From Fodinibius saliphilus (lineage in GTDB: Bacteria; Bacteroidota; Rhodothermia; Balneolales; Balneolaceae), in assembly GCF_005869845.1 (NCBI RefSeq), contig NZ_VAWF01000002.1, forward strand, positions 372,001 to 436,000: DNA of 64,000 nt, read 5' to 3'. Under the pieces are notes generated by a model, which saw nothing but the letters and a program-made list of their open reading frames with translations, was not told where the DNA came from and did no database searches. This document shows positions 54,024-62,082 of this stretch, one piece after another. Made by a program: the position numbers and the translations under genes. Each line of letters starts with the position of its first letter. Position 1 is the first letter of the stretch.

Positions 54024-54572
54024 TTATTGATTCAAAGCCTTTTCTATCGCATTTGTAAGTTTCTTGCTTTGAGGTTCAACATCGCTTCTGAATCGGTGTA
54101 ATAAGGTTCCTTCTTTACTGATTAAAAACTTTTCAAAGTTCCATTTGATTTCACCGGTAAAGTCTGGGTTCTCTGCGGAGGTTAGGTGATCAAATAATGG
54201 GTGCTGATCGTTACCTTTTACCGATACTTTAGAAAACATCGGGAAACTTACCCCATAGTTCACCTTACAAAACTTTTTAATCTGCTTATCCGTTCCGGGT
54301 TCCTGTCCGCCAAAATTATTTGCAGGAAATCCTAATACATTAAAGCCTTTCTTACTATATTTTTCATGTAATTTTTGGAGCCCTTCATATTGAGGGGTAT
54401 AACCACATTCCGATGCGGTATTAACGACAAGGAGAACCTCTCCCTTAAATTCGTTTAAAGATGTTTCTTTTCCATTAATGTTTGTAGGTTTGAAGTCATA
54501 AATATTGTCTACTGTAACATGTGTTGTTAAAGACATCGCTGAAATTATTAATAAGTAGAAGAATGTTTTCAT
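54024..54572 (-). CDS. Glutathione peroxidase-family thiol peroxidase, exported
   Basis: A 182-residue GPx-family peroxidase. The N-terminal hydrophobic stretch (about 1-18, MKTFFYLLIISAMSLTTHV) suggests export. The catalytic Cys is in NTASECGYTPQYEGLQ (about residue 56), with FPANNFGGQEPG holding the Gln and KWNFEKFLISKEG the Trp-Asn of the tetrad. A second Cys in KKFCKVNYGVSF could be the resolving residue, so thioredoxin rather than glutathione is the likely reductant. Divergent from the outer-membrane-like protein gene with only 31 bp between them. Confidence 0.94.
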   Translation of the reverse strand: MKTFFYLLIISAMSLTTHVTVDNIYDFKPTNINGKETSLNEFKGEVLLVVNTASECGYTPQYEGLQKLHEKYSKKGFNVLGFPANNFGGQEPGTDKQIKKFCKVNYGVSFPMFSKVSVKGNDQHPLFDHLTSAENPDFTGEIKWNFEKFLISKEGTLLHRFRSDVEPQSKKLTNAIEKALNQ

Positions 54573-54603
54573 TTATAGAGAACTGTCTTAAAAGTTTACA
54601 TAT

Positions 54604-55389
54604 ATGAAATGTGATAATACGCTTAAGCATTCCAGTAAATTAAAGTTATTTTTACGCTTTTTACCAACAATTATTGCTGTAATATTATTGTCGGTAATGG
54701 TGCCCGCAGAAAGTATGGGACAAATGTTTTCAGTAGGTGAAAAGGAGCCCCAATTCAATTCCCCCAACACAAATTTCTTTTTAGGGGTAGAAGCAATGGA
54801 TGTGAGTTATCAGGGGCTGCGTTCTATTGATAATAGTGCTGGTCAGTTTGAGTTTGCAGGGCCGATTATTAAAGTGGGGTATAGAAATCAATTTGTGAAT
54901 CTACACTTGAGCACGGGGGGCCCGGTATCGGGAATTGAATATGTCGGTTATTTCGAGGTAGGGGGGGCGTTAAATGTGCTCATAGATCTATATCAGTCAG
55001 AAACTATTTCTTTATTTTTACCCATCCATATTTCATCACGCTTGGTAAATATGACTAACAGCAAGAACTTTTATCCTCGCTTTAATAATTTCCGATTTGG
55101 GAATTTATCCGGGGGGCTGGGGCCTAAAGTATTGATCCGCCCGGCAGAGAAGATCCGTATTGATGTGAGAGGTATTCCAACCTATGGTTTCGCCTTTGCT
55201 TCAAGGGGGTCGCAAGGGGGCTCTTTTGGATCTGTTGATCTACAAGGCCGCCTTTATTTTGATCGCTTGTTTGGAGATGTTGGTTTGAGTGTGGGGTATC
55301 AGTATGACTTGAGAAACTATGATATTGATGAAGATGTATATGATTATAAAATAAAAGGTCATATTTTTGAGCTAGGTATCACTTTTTAG
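54604..55389 (+). CDS. Hypothetical outer-membrane beta-barrel-like protein
   Basis: A 261-residue exported protein. A long signal region (about 1-39, ending ESMGQMF) precedes alternating beta strands rich in Gly/aromatic residues: FEFAGPIIKVGYRNQFVNLHL, ISLFLPIHISSRLVN, DLQGRLYFDRLFGDVGLSVGY and a final KGHIFELGITF ending in Phe, the usual signal for barrel insertion. No family recognised. It heads a three-gene operon with the next two genes (gaps 10 and 2 bp). Confidence 0.75.
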   Translation: MKCDNTLKHSSKLKLFLRFLPTIIAVILLSVMVPAESMGQMFSVGEKEPQFNSPNTNFFLGVEAMDVSYQGLRSIDNSAGQFEFAGPIIKVGYRNQFVNLHLSTGGPVSGIEYVGYFEVGGALNVLIDLYQSETISLFLPIHISSRLVNMTNSKNFYPRFNNFRFGNLSGGLGPKVLIRPAEKIRIDVRGIPTYGFAFASRGSQGGSFGSVDLQGRLYFDRLFGDVGLSVGYQYDLRNYDIDEDVYDYKIKGHIFELGITF

Positions 55390-55399
55390 AAAAGGTCTT

Positions 55400-55702
55400 A
55401 TGAAAACAGAAAATTTACTTTTAGAACTTGAAGAACTGGTAAAACAGGCCGGCTATACCATTCGTAAAGAAAAAGGTACCTTTAGGGGTGACTCCTGTGT
55501 AATGGAAGGAGAGATGTTAGTGGTATTAAATAAGAAGAAACCTCCTCAGCAACAGGTAGGTCTGTTGGCACGTGTTCTTAAAGATAAAAATCTGCAGGAC
55601 ATTTATATCAAACCAGTAGTGCGTAAACAACTGGAAGAGCTGTGGGAACGGTTTGAGGAGTTTAAAGACAGTGAAATCGAGGAACTGGATATCGAGCTGT
55701 AA
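55400..55702 (+). CDS. Conserved 100-residue hypothetical protein
   Basis: A compact alpha/beta protein. LLLELEELVKQAGYTIRKEK begins it, followed by GTFRGDSCVMEGEMLVVLNK and a leucine-rich helix in the C-terminal half (LEELWERFEEFKDSEIEEL). It has one Cys. I do not know the family name, but the position, tightly between the barrel-like gene and the MBL hydrolase, suggests a conserved neighbourhood. The MBL gene starts 2 bp after its stop, implying coupled expression. Confidence 0.75.
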   Translation: MKTENLLLELEELVKQAGYTIRKEKGTFRGDSCVMEGEMLVVLNKKKPPQQQVGLLARVLKDKNLQDIYIKPVVRKQLEELWERFEEFKDSEIEELDIEL

Positions 55703-55704
55703 TA

Positions 55705-56463
55705 ATGGAATTTACTTTTTTGGGTACGGGAACATCAATGGGGGTACCTATTGCCGGTGGATTTGGCAAGGAGCAGCTTGATGGGGATCCCCGAAATATA
55801 AGGTGGCGTTGTTCGGCATGGGTAGAAACCCCCAAAGCCTCTATCGTTATTGATACCGGTCCGGAGTTTCGGTTGCAAACTATAAGGTCGGGTTTGTCAC
55901 AAGTAGATTTGGTTCTGATCACCCATGAGCATATGGACCATATTGCCGGTTTGGATGACCTGCGTCCCTTTTGCTATAAGCAAGAACAAAAAATCCCGGT
56001 TTACAGTAGTGCTTCCTGTTTAAAAGCTATTCGCAGCCGATTTGACTATATGTTTGGTCCTGACAGGTACCCGGGGGCAACTGATATTGAACTGAAGGAA
56101 ATTAAAGCGCCCATTTCATTTCGTGACGTCAATATTACGCCCTTGCCGGCCATTCATGGAAACGTTAATGTACTGGGCTACCGGCTTAATGATATTTCTT
56201 ACCTGACCGATGTGAAAGAGATTCCCGAAGAAACGAAAAGCCTGGTCCGGGGCTCAGAGGTAATGGTACTTAGCGGATTACGCTGGAAGCCAGAGCACCC
56301 TACCCATATGACTATTCCCGAAGCGGTGGCGATGGCAAATAAACTGGAGATTCCACAAACCTATCTTATTCATATGAATTCTTATGTGAATCACCAGGAG
56401 ACAAATAAACGATTGCCGGATCATGTAAAGCTGGCCTATGATCAGCTCACAATAGAGATATAG
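55705..56463 (+). CDS. MBL-fold metallohydrolase (PhnP-like)
   Basis: A 252-residue metallo-beta-lactamase-fold hydrolase. FLGTGTSMGVPIAGGFG opens it, as in PhnP/YycJ-like phosphodiesterases. The metal motif is LITHEHMDHIAGLDDLRPF (HxHxDH, about 72-78), with later ligands in LPAIHGNVNVLGYRL and SYLTDVKEIPEE, and a final YLIHMNSYVNHQE. The family cleaves cyclic or linear phosphodiesters. It follows the 100-residue protein with a 2-bp gap, so it is the last gene of the operon. Confidence 0.92.
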   Translation: MEFTFLGTGTSMGVPIAGGFGKEQLDGDPRNIRWRCSAWVETPKASIVIDTGPEFRLQTIRSGLSQVDLVLITHEHMDHIAGLDDLRPFCYKQEQKIPVYSSASCLKAIRSRFDYMFGPDRYPGATDIELKEIKAPISFRDVNITPLPAIHGNVNVLGYRLNDISYLTDVKEIPEETKSLVRGSEVMVLSGLRWKPEHPTHMTIPEAVAMANKLEIPQTYLIHMNSYVNHQETNKRLPDHVKLAYDQLTIEI

Positions 56464-56548
56464 GATTTAATAAAGCTACAGATAGATAGAAAAGCCCCGT
56501 AAGACCGTTTCTACTGCTTCTGTATGGCTGGGATCCTATATTCTGCCG

Positions 56549-57634
56549 TTAAACAAACTTCTTGAGATGGTCCTTTTCACGCATGTAATTAACAACATCT
56601 TTAATTCCTTGGGAGTCGTCAAGATTGCACACCATAATTGCAGTATCAGTTTCTACTACCGCAAGATTCTCAACTCCAATAAGGGCAATCATTTTGCCGC
56701 TGGAACTTTGGATGAAATTGTTTTTAGCGTGTGCTAATGTCGCATGCTCACTTTCGATAACATTTCCGTCTTTGTCTTTAGGACGAAGGTCATAGACCGC
56801 TCGCCAGCTTCCCACATCATTCCAGCCAAATGAGCCGGGTACTACAAATACGGAATCAGATTGTTCCATAATCCCGTAATCAATAGAGATAGAGGGACAT
56901 GCGTGGTAAAACGCATCAATGGAATCTTTTTGCTTTTTTTCATTTAAAGAAGATTGAAGCTTGTTAATCTCTTCGGCGATATCAGGGAGGTGTTGTGCAA
57001 ATTCATTAAGAATAGTATTAGCCTGCCAAACAAACATACCGCTATTCCATAAGAAGTTTCCTGCATTGATAAACGTTTCAGCAGTTTCTCGGTCTGGCTT
57101 CTCTCGAAACTGCTTTACCCGCTTTACGTTATGGTTTTTGAAAGTATCAGAGTGTTGCTCATCAAACTCAATATACCCATAACCGGTTTCAGGTCTGTCT
57201 GGTTTAATACCGATAGTAACTAATGAATTATCGCTGGAAGCTTTGGATTCGGCAGATTCCAGGATAGATAAAAAGGTCTCAGTATCACTGATAAGGTGAT
57301 CGGCAGGCAGTACAACCATTGTAGCGTCTGGGTCACGATCATGAATCAAAGTTGCTGCTGCAGCAACACATGGAGCAGTATTTCTGCCTACTGGTTCCCC
57401 CACAATATTTTGGGTGGGGACGTTGGGTAACTGCTCTTGTACCAGGTCTACATACTTATCATTTGTTATAATCCAGACCCGTTCTGCCGGTACCAATGAT
57501 TCAATACGATCTACCGTAGATTGCAACATCGTACGGTCGCCGAAAATATTTAAAAACTGTTTAGGATGGTCTTCAGTACTTCGAGGCCAAAAGCGGGTGC
57601 CGGAACCTCCGGCCATTACAACAGCATGGAGCAT
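56549..57634 (-). CDS. manC: Mannose-1-phosphate guanylyltransferase
   Basis: GDP-mannose pyrophosphorylase (GTP + mannose-1-P). I place the start at ATG 57634 (MLHAVVMAGGSGTRFWPRS), giving 361 residues; ATGs at 57667 and 57709 are in frame upstream and cannot be excluded. The nucleotide loop VVMAGGSGTRFWPRSTEDHPKQF, PVGRNTAPCVAAAA, VVLPADHLI and FREKPDRETAETFI are diagnostic, as is NFLWNSGMFVW. There is no phosphomannose isomerase tail. It supplies GDP-sugars for surface polysaccharide and ends the phoB-phoR-hypothetical-manC run. Confidence 0.92.
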   Translation of the reverse strand: MLHAVVMAGGSGTRFWPRSTEDHPKQFLNIFGDRTMLQSTVDRIESLVPAERVWIITNDKYVDLVQEQLPNVPTQNIVGEPVGRNTAPCVAAAATLIHDRDPDATMVVLPADHLISDTETFLSILESAESKASSDNSLVTIGIKPDRPETGYGYIEFDEQHSDTFKNHNVKRVKQFREKPDRETAETFINAGNFLWNSGMFVWQANTILNEFAQHLPDIAEEINKLQSSLNEKKQKDSIDAFYHACPSISIDYGIMEQSDSVFVVPGSFGWNDVGSWRAVYDLRPKDKDGNVIESEHATLAHAKNNFIQSSSGKMIALIGVENLAVVETDTAIMVCNLDDSQGIKDVVNYMREKDHLKKFV

Positions 57635-57722
57635 GTCTCTTCGATTTTTTAAAGTGATTTTTGACATCCAAAAGTAGGGATAATTTGGACAAGAAAGAAA
57701 AGCGAACACTCGATAATTAGCC

Positions 57723-57971
57723 TCAAGTTATAGGCGAAGTACGATCGAGATAGTCATGACAGATTACATCAACAAGTTTTTGTGCAGAATTAGCATAGCT
57801 GGTATTGGGATAGTATTCTATAATCTTTTCTGCCATATAAATAGCCGCAATATACTGTTCTTCTTCGGCAAGAGAATGTGCCAGCTTAAGGGTGGCATCG
57901 TCTCTGTTTGCCGCAGCTGCAGTAACTAGACCGGTAACTAAAAATATGGTTTCACTATTCACATCTTTCAT
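57723..57971 (-). CDS. Small TPR-like protein in phoBR-manC unit
   Basis: An 82-residue protein, probably two or three helices of TPR type: DDATLKLAHSLAEEEQYIAA, IYMAEKIIEYYPNTSYANSA. It starts 7 bp after the stop of the kinase gene (ATG at 57971). No family recognised. The position suggests a small adaptor or a relic of a larger TPR protein. Confidence 0.65.
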   Translation of the reverse strand: MKDVNSETIFLVTGLVTAAAANRDDATLKLAHSLAEEEQYIAAIYMAEKIIEYYPNTSYANSAQKLVDVICHDYLDRTSPIT

Positions 57972-57978
57972 TATAATA

Positions 57979-59073
57979 CTATTCTGGGGGAGTAGCTTCA
58001 GCAGGGGGCGTATCTACTTTTGTGAGCGTAAAACTAAAAGTAGAACCTACATTTGGCGTGCTTTCGATGAAAAATTCTTCTCCATGTGCCTCCATAATAT
58101 GTTTAACAATAGCCAGTCCCAAACCGGTTCCTCCTTTTTCACGAGAGCGAGATTTGTCAACCCTAAAGAATCGTTCGGTGACCCTGTCAATATATTGTTG
58201 ATTTATACCAATACCCGTGTCTTCTACATATATCAATACACGACTGTTGTCTTGTGAATAAGGTTTAACTCCAACAGTTACACTACCCTTAGGTTTATTA
58301 TATTTAATAGCATTTTCCACCAGGTTTATCAGTACCTGCTTAATTTGATTATGATCGGCAGAAACTAATACGTTTTGGGGAATATCTTCTGCGGTAAGCG
58401 AGATTTCTTCCTTGTCTGCTTTGTATTGTAAGCTTTCAACAACATCACGAATAACATCGCCAATGCAGATATCCTGAATCTCCGACTTTAATTCTCCGGT
58501 CTCTAACTTTGATATTTCCATGAGATCTTTAGTGAGAAAAGTAAGTCGATTCACATTTCGCATGGCTTTTTTAAGAAACTTTCTGTTTACGTTGTCATCT
58601 TCAATAGCCCCGTTCAACAGTGTTTCAATAAAGCCTTGTATTGCAAAAATGGGTGTTTTTAATTCATGTGAGATATCCCCAATAAATTCTTTCCGATAGT
58701 TTTCTATTCTATTGAGTCGTTGTATTTCACGTTCTACTGTTTTACTAGCCCTAATGGACTGTTTTATAAGATAGTCAAGTTCATCGTGTCCGCCCGTTCT
58801 GAGATCTTCATAATCCCGAAACCGCTTGCGGGCGATATTTCTGTTAATTTCGTTTAGCGTTTCTAAACGTGAAGACTGAAGGTTGTAAATGATTAAATAA
58901 GTGGTGATACAGGCTATGATAGCCAGTAAAGTGCCTGAAGCCAATGCGTTTTTCCAATCAAGGTTTAAAAAAGTTAAGCATCCAATGGCAGTGAGAGTAC
59001 CCAGAATCAGAGCCGAAAATAGTGCGCTCCGAAAGGCGAGGCGAGAGGATTTTTTAAATGGATTCCTTTTCAT
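57979..59073 (-). CDS. PhoR-like sensor histidine kinase
   Basis: A 364-residue membrane sensor kinase. Two helices at about 14-35 and 43-63 leave almost no periplasmic loop; a HAMP-like linker follows (about 64-120). The phosphorylated His136 is in IGDISHELKTPIFAIQGF. The ATPase has N box LVENAIKYNKP, G1 YVEDTGIGI, F/G2 FRVDKSRSREKGGTGLGLAI. With no sensory domain it may respond to a membrane partner (as PhoR does via the Pst system). It overlaps the regulator gene by 4 bp (ATGA), so they are co-translated. Confidence 0.94.
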   Translation of the reverse strand: MKRNPFKKSSRLAFRSALFSALILGTLTAIGCLTFLNLDWKNALASGTLLAIIACITTYLIIYNLQSSRLETLNEINRNIARKRFRDYEDLRTGGHDELDYLIKQSIRASKTVEREIQRLNRIENYRKEFIGDISHELKTPIFAIQGFIETLLNGAIEDDNVNRKFLKKAMRNVNRLTFLTKDLMEISKLETGELKSEIQDICIGDVIRDVVESLQYKADKEEISLTAEDIPQNVLVSADHNQIKQVLINLVENAIKYNKPKGSVTVGVKPYSQDNSRVLIYVEDTGIGINQQYIDRVTERFFRVDKSRSREKGGTGLGLAIVKHIMEAHGEEFFIESTPNVGSTFSFTLTKVDTPPAEATPPE

Positions 59074-59756
59074 TCTTTAAAACGATATCCTACACCTTTT
59101 ACGGTTTCAATATATTTTTTGCCGATCTTCTCTCGTATTTTACGAATATGCACATCTACTGTGCGATCCACAACATATACATTGTTACCCCAAACATGAT
59201 TAAGCAAGGTCTGCCGGTCCATAACTTTGCCTTTTCGACTGGCCAGATAATAGAGCAATTCAAACTCTTTACGGGGGAGCTGGTATTCGTCATCTCCCTG
59301 GCTAACAATATATCGGTCTTTGTCGATAACAATATCATGGACCTCAATTTTATCCGTCATCGTTTCGGTTTTTTCGAAACGCCGTAATACTGCCTTAATA
59401 CGAGAGATCAGTTTTGTTGTGCTTATCGGTTTGGTAATATAGTCATCCCCGCCTTTATCCAAGCCTTCAACTTCGGTTTTTTCGTCGCCCCGAGCAGTAA
59501 GAAAGATAATGGGGATATGGCTTACTTCCTTATCTTCTCGAATTTTTTCTACTACTTCGAGTCCATCCATTTTAGGCATCATGATATCGAGTAGCATAAG
59601 GTCGGGGTTATGCTCCCGGGCCATTTCTATTCCTTCGAGCCCATTTTCTGCTTTTAGTACATTGAAGCCCTCTTTTTGTAAATTATATTCTATTAGGTCC
59701 AGCAGGTCTTGTTCATCGTCAACAACAAGGATGGTTTGTTTGTCAGGCACGGGCAA
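59070..59756 (-). CDS. PhoB-like response regulator
   Basis: A receiver plus winged-helix response regulator. The frame begins at a TTG (59756) or a GTG (59750); GTG 59750 (VPDKQTILVVDDEQDLLDL) seems likelier. Phosphorylation Asp57 (TTG numbering) is in DLMLLDIMMPKMDGLEV; Thr and Lys of the switch are in IIFLTARGDE and YITKPISTTKL. The C-terminal OmpR/PhoB DNA-binding domain has LPRKEFELLYYLASRKGKV, RTVDVHIRKIREKIG and TVKGVGYRFKE. Upstream of its kinase with a 4-bp overlap. Confidence 0.95.
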   Translation of the reverse strand: MPVPDKQTILVVDDEQDLLDLIEYNLQKEGFNVLKAENGLEGIEMAREHNPDLMLLDIMMPKMDGLEVVEKIREDKEVSHIPIIFLTARGDEKTEVEGLDKGGDDYITKPISTTKLISRIKAVLRRFEKTETMTDKIEVHDIVIDKDRYIVSQGDDEYQLPRKEFELLYYLASRKGKVMDRQTLLNHVWGNNVYVVDRTVDVHIRKIREKIGKKYIETVKGVGYRFKE

Positions 59757-59867
59757 AGAGTTTATTAAAGTATTTAGTTGAAGTAACGCAAGTATTACGT
59801 TACTTATATATTCCTAATAGTACGAAGCCCCGTCCTCAAATTAAACCTCAACCCTGTTAAATAATTG

Positions 59868-60470
59868 TTATCTATCCAGTTGGGAGAGGGCTTTTTTGAC
59901 TAATTTCTGAACGTCTCCATCAATAGATTCGCCTTTTGCTGCCAGTTCTATAGACTCTTCGGCATCCCGTTTTTTAAACCCTAATGATTGAAGCGCCGAG
60001 ATTGCTTCTTCTTTGACGTTTCCTGATATATTGGTTCCGCTGCCTGGCTGATAGGTGGCATCCACCATTTCTGACATTTTATCTTTGAGTTCCAATATCA
60101 TGCGTTCGGCCGTTTTTTTGCCGATTCCTTTAATTTTGGATAACGCCGATTTGTCTTTTTGGACAATGGCCCCCGTGATTTCTTGGGCCGGGAGACCGGA
60201 AAGGATCGTGAGCCCCAGTTTGGGCCCCACGCCTTTTACCGTAATTAAGAGTTCAAAAAGATCTTTTTCATTCTGATCTAAAAATCCAAAAAGCCGTTGA
60301 TCATTATCGGTAATATGATGATAGACCAGTAGTTCGACCTCTTCTCCTTCCGAGGGTAGTTTTTCCAAGGTTTGAGATGAAATTTCGAGGGCATATCCTA
60401 CATCACGGACATCAACGATTAATTGTTCTTCTGCTTTAGCGTGGATAGAACCTTTGAGGTATGCAATCAT
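59868..60470 (-). CDS. ruvA: Holliday junction helicase subunit RuvA
   Basis: A 200-residue RuvA that holds Holliday junctions while RuvB drives branch migration. The N-terminal OB fold starts MIAYLKGSIHAKAEEQLIV. Two HhH motifs: LITVKGVGPKLGLTILSG (about 73-90) and LSKIKGIGKKTAERMILEL (about 109-127). The C-terminal UBA-like domain (SALQSLGFKKRDAEESIE) contacts RuvB. It follows ruvC by 22 bp, a common ruvC-ruvA order. ruvB is not in the window. Confidence 0.97.
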   Translation of the reverse strand: MIAYLKGSIHAKAEEQLIVDVRDVGYALEISSQTLEKLPSEGEEVELLVYHHITDNDQRLFGFLDQNEKDLFELLITVKGVGPKLGLTILSGLPAQEITGAIVQKDKSALSKIKGIGKKTAERMILELKDKMSEMVDATYQPGSGTNISGNVKEEAISALQSLGFKKRDAEESIELAAKGESIDGDVQKLVKKALSQLDR

Positions 60471-60492
60471 AAATAATGTTAAAGTGTATCTT

Positions 60493-61074
60493 CTAAGAAC
60501 TTATTCGATCGGGATTATTAGCAACAAAGCTTTCCCAGCTGGATTTACTGTTATTCTGATGTCGTTTTTTGTCGGAATTTTGAGTTTGTCCCGGAATGCT
60601 ATTTTGTTTCATCAGATGACACCAGGCAACGGCAAGGGCATCAGTGGCATCTTTCGAAAGCTTTTCATCGGGCAGGCTAACCATTTTGCGAAGCATAAAA
60701 GCGACCTGTTTCTTGCTGGCATTACCATTGCCGGTAATCGATTTTTTAACTTGTTTCGGATAATATTCTGTTACGGAGATGTCACTGTTGGTAATAGCCA
60801 GCATCGCTGCCGCCTGGGCCCGCCCCAACTTAAGCATTGCCAGGGGATCTACTCCATATATGGGAGTTTCAACAGCACATGAAGTTGGTTCAAATGAGGA
60901 GATTATCTTTGAAACTTCTTCAAAAATAAATTGTAAACGATCGGCATGGTCATCCATATGTGCCATTTTTAACACATCGCAGCGTAGAGAAAGTAGTTTG
61001 CCATTTTGTTCTGTTAGGATAGCGTAGCCGGTATTTCTGGAGCCCGGGTCTATACCTAGGATGAGATCTGACAT
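60493..61074 (-). CDS. ruvC: Crossover junction endodeoxyribonuclease RuvC
   Basis: A 193-residue RuvC resolvase that nicks Holliday junctions symmetrically. Acidic residues: Asp7 in ILGIDPGSRNTGYAIL, Glu in AVETPIYGVDPLAMLKLG (about 68), and Asp in KDATDALAVAWCHLM (about 142-145). The tail beyond 155 (Asn/Ser/Lys-rich) is longer than usual. It precedes ruvA in the same operon. Confidence 0.96.
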   Translation of the reverse strand: MSDLILGIDPGSRNTGYAILTEQNGKLLSLRCDVLKMAHMDDHADRLQFIFEEVSKIISSFEPTSCAVETPIYGVDPLAMLKLGRAQAAAMLAITNSDISVTEYYPKQVKKSITGNGNASKKQVAFMLRKMVSLPDEKLSKDATDALAVAWCHLMKQNSIPGQTQNSDKKRHQNNSKSSWESFVANNPDRISS

Positions 61075-61144
61075 AAAAAAAGGTCGAATGCTAATTTTTT
61101 TTAATATAACGCATTCATACCATCATTACATCCCCAAAATAAAA

Positions 61145-61174
61145 AACCCCAGCGAGTTACCAATCGCTGGGGTT
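61145..61174 (-). terminator. Terminator of the ankyrin-protein gene
   Basis: A perfect 11-bp stem AACCCCAGCGA / TCGCTGGGGTT with T-run following on the minus strand, 33 bp past the ankyrin gene stop. Confidence 0.93.
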
Positions 61175-61206
61175 ACTAATAGGTAGGGTTACCTATGCTT
61201 AGAAAG

Positions 61207-61686
61207 TTACTTTGTAAAAGGTCTCAGTGTACGTTGTTTGCTCAAATAAGTTACAATTTCGTTATGACCAAACTTTGAAGCTAATGTTAATGCTGTATTA
61301 CCATCATTGCTTTTATGGGTTGTATCAGCACCTCTGGCAACAAGTTTTTGTACTACATGCAGCTGACCTGACTTACTTGCTACCATTAACGCAGTAAATC
61401 CCTCTTTATTATATTTATTTACGTCTGGATTGTGTGATAAAATAATATTTAAAATTCGGGGGTTCCCTATTTGGGCTGCAACCATTAAAGGGGTATTCCC
61501 ATGTTTATCTACTGTATCGATATCCGTACCGTCTGATAACAGTACATTGATGCTTATATAATCAATACTGCGTATTGCAGTAAAGATATTGTCCTTGATT
61601 ACTTTTGGAGTGGGATTAGCTTCGATACTAGAAAATGCCATTGCAGACATAATAAGAATCAGAATTAATCCTTTGATTGATTTCAT
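61207..61686 (-). CDS. Exported ankyrin-repeat protein
   Basis: A 159-residue protein with a signal peptide (about 1-23, LILILIMSAMAFSSIEA) and four ankyrin repeats: about 30-60 (partial), 61-93 (DKHGNTPLMVAAQIGNPRIL), 94-126 (NKEGFTALMVASKSGQLHVV) and 127-156 (SNDGNTALTLASKFGHNEIV). Ankyrin repeats bind proteins; here in the periplasm. Similar small exported ankyrin proteins partner catalases in some Gram-negatives, but no catalase lies here. Confidence 0.88.
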   Translation of the reverse strand: MKSIKGLILILIMSAMAFSSIEANPTPKVIKDNIFTAIRSIDYISINVLLSDGTDIDTVDKHGNTPLMVAAQIGNPRILNIILSHNPDVNKYNKEGFTALMVASKSGQLHVVQKLVARGADTTHKSNDGNTALTLASKFGHNEIVTYLSKQRTLRPFTK

Positions 61687-62082
61687 AGTTTTTTGAAAAT
61701 TTTGAGTTTTAATTCGGAGTTGCTTTCTCCTTTTTCAATGCACTTAAAAATACGGAGGTCCTGAAGAAAAGTTTTGCATATTCGATGCTGAAATGAGAAA
61801 TAGAAAGGTTTAGCAGGAAAGTCAGTAACTCCTAATTAATTAAGGCAGCGGAGGGGGCGGGGTTAATTCTTAATTCAAGAATAAGAACTGTCTTGAAATG
61901 CGTAAATACGGGGTTGTATGTTTAATATGAAGATATTGTAAAGAAGGGCTTGTACTGTGCGCGAAGATATAATGTGCAATCAAATTATATAAAAAACGAT
62001 AACCGGAACCCCATCAAAGGTATTGGTATGACTCCGGGTAAATTATTCCCGGAGCCTAATCGATTGCTTCTACATAAATCAG
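61687..62082. other. 396-bp gap; weak hairpin behind the symporter gene
   Basis: The ankyrin-protein promoter should be here. A stem CTCCGGG (62032-62038) / CCCGGAG (62048-62054) lies 28 bp after the stop of the symporter gene but lacks a T-run, so it is at best a weak terminator. No gene was recognised in the rest. Confidence 0.45.
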
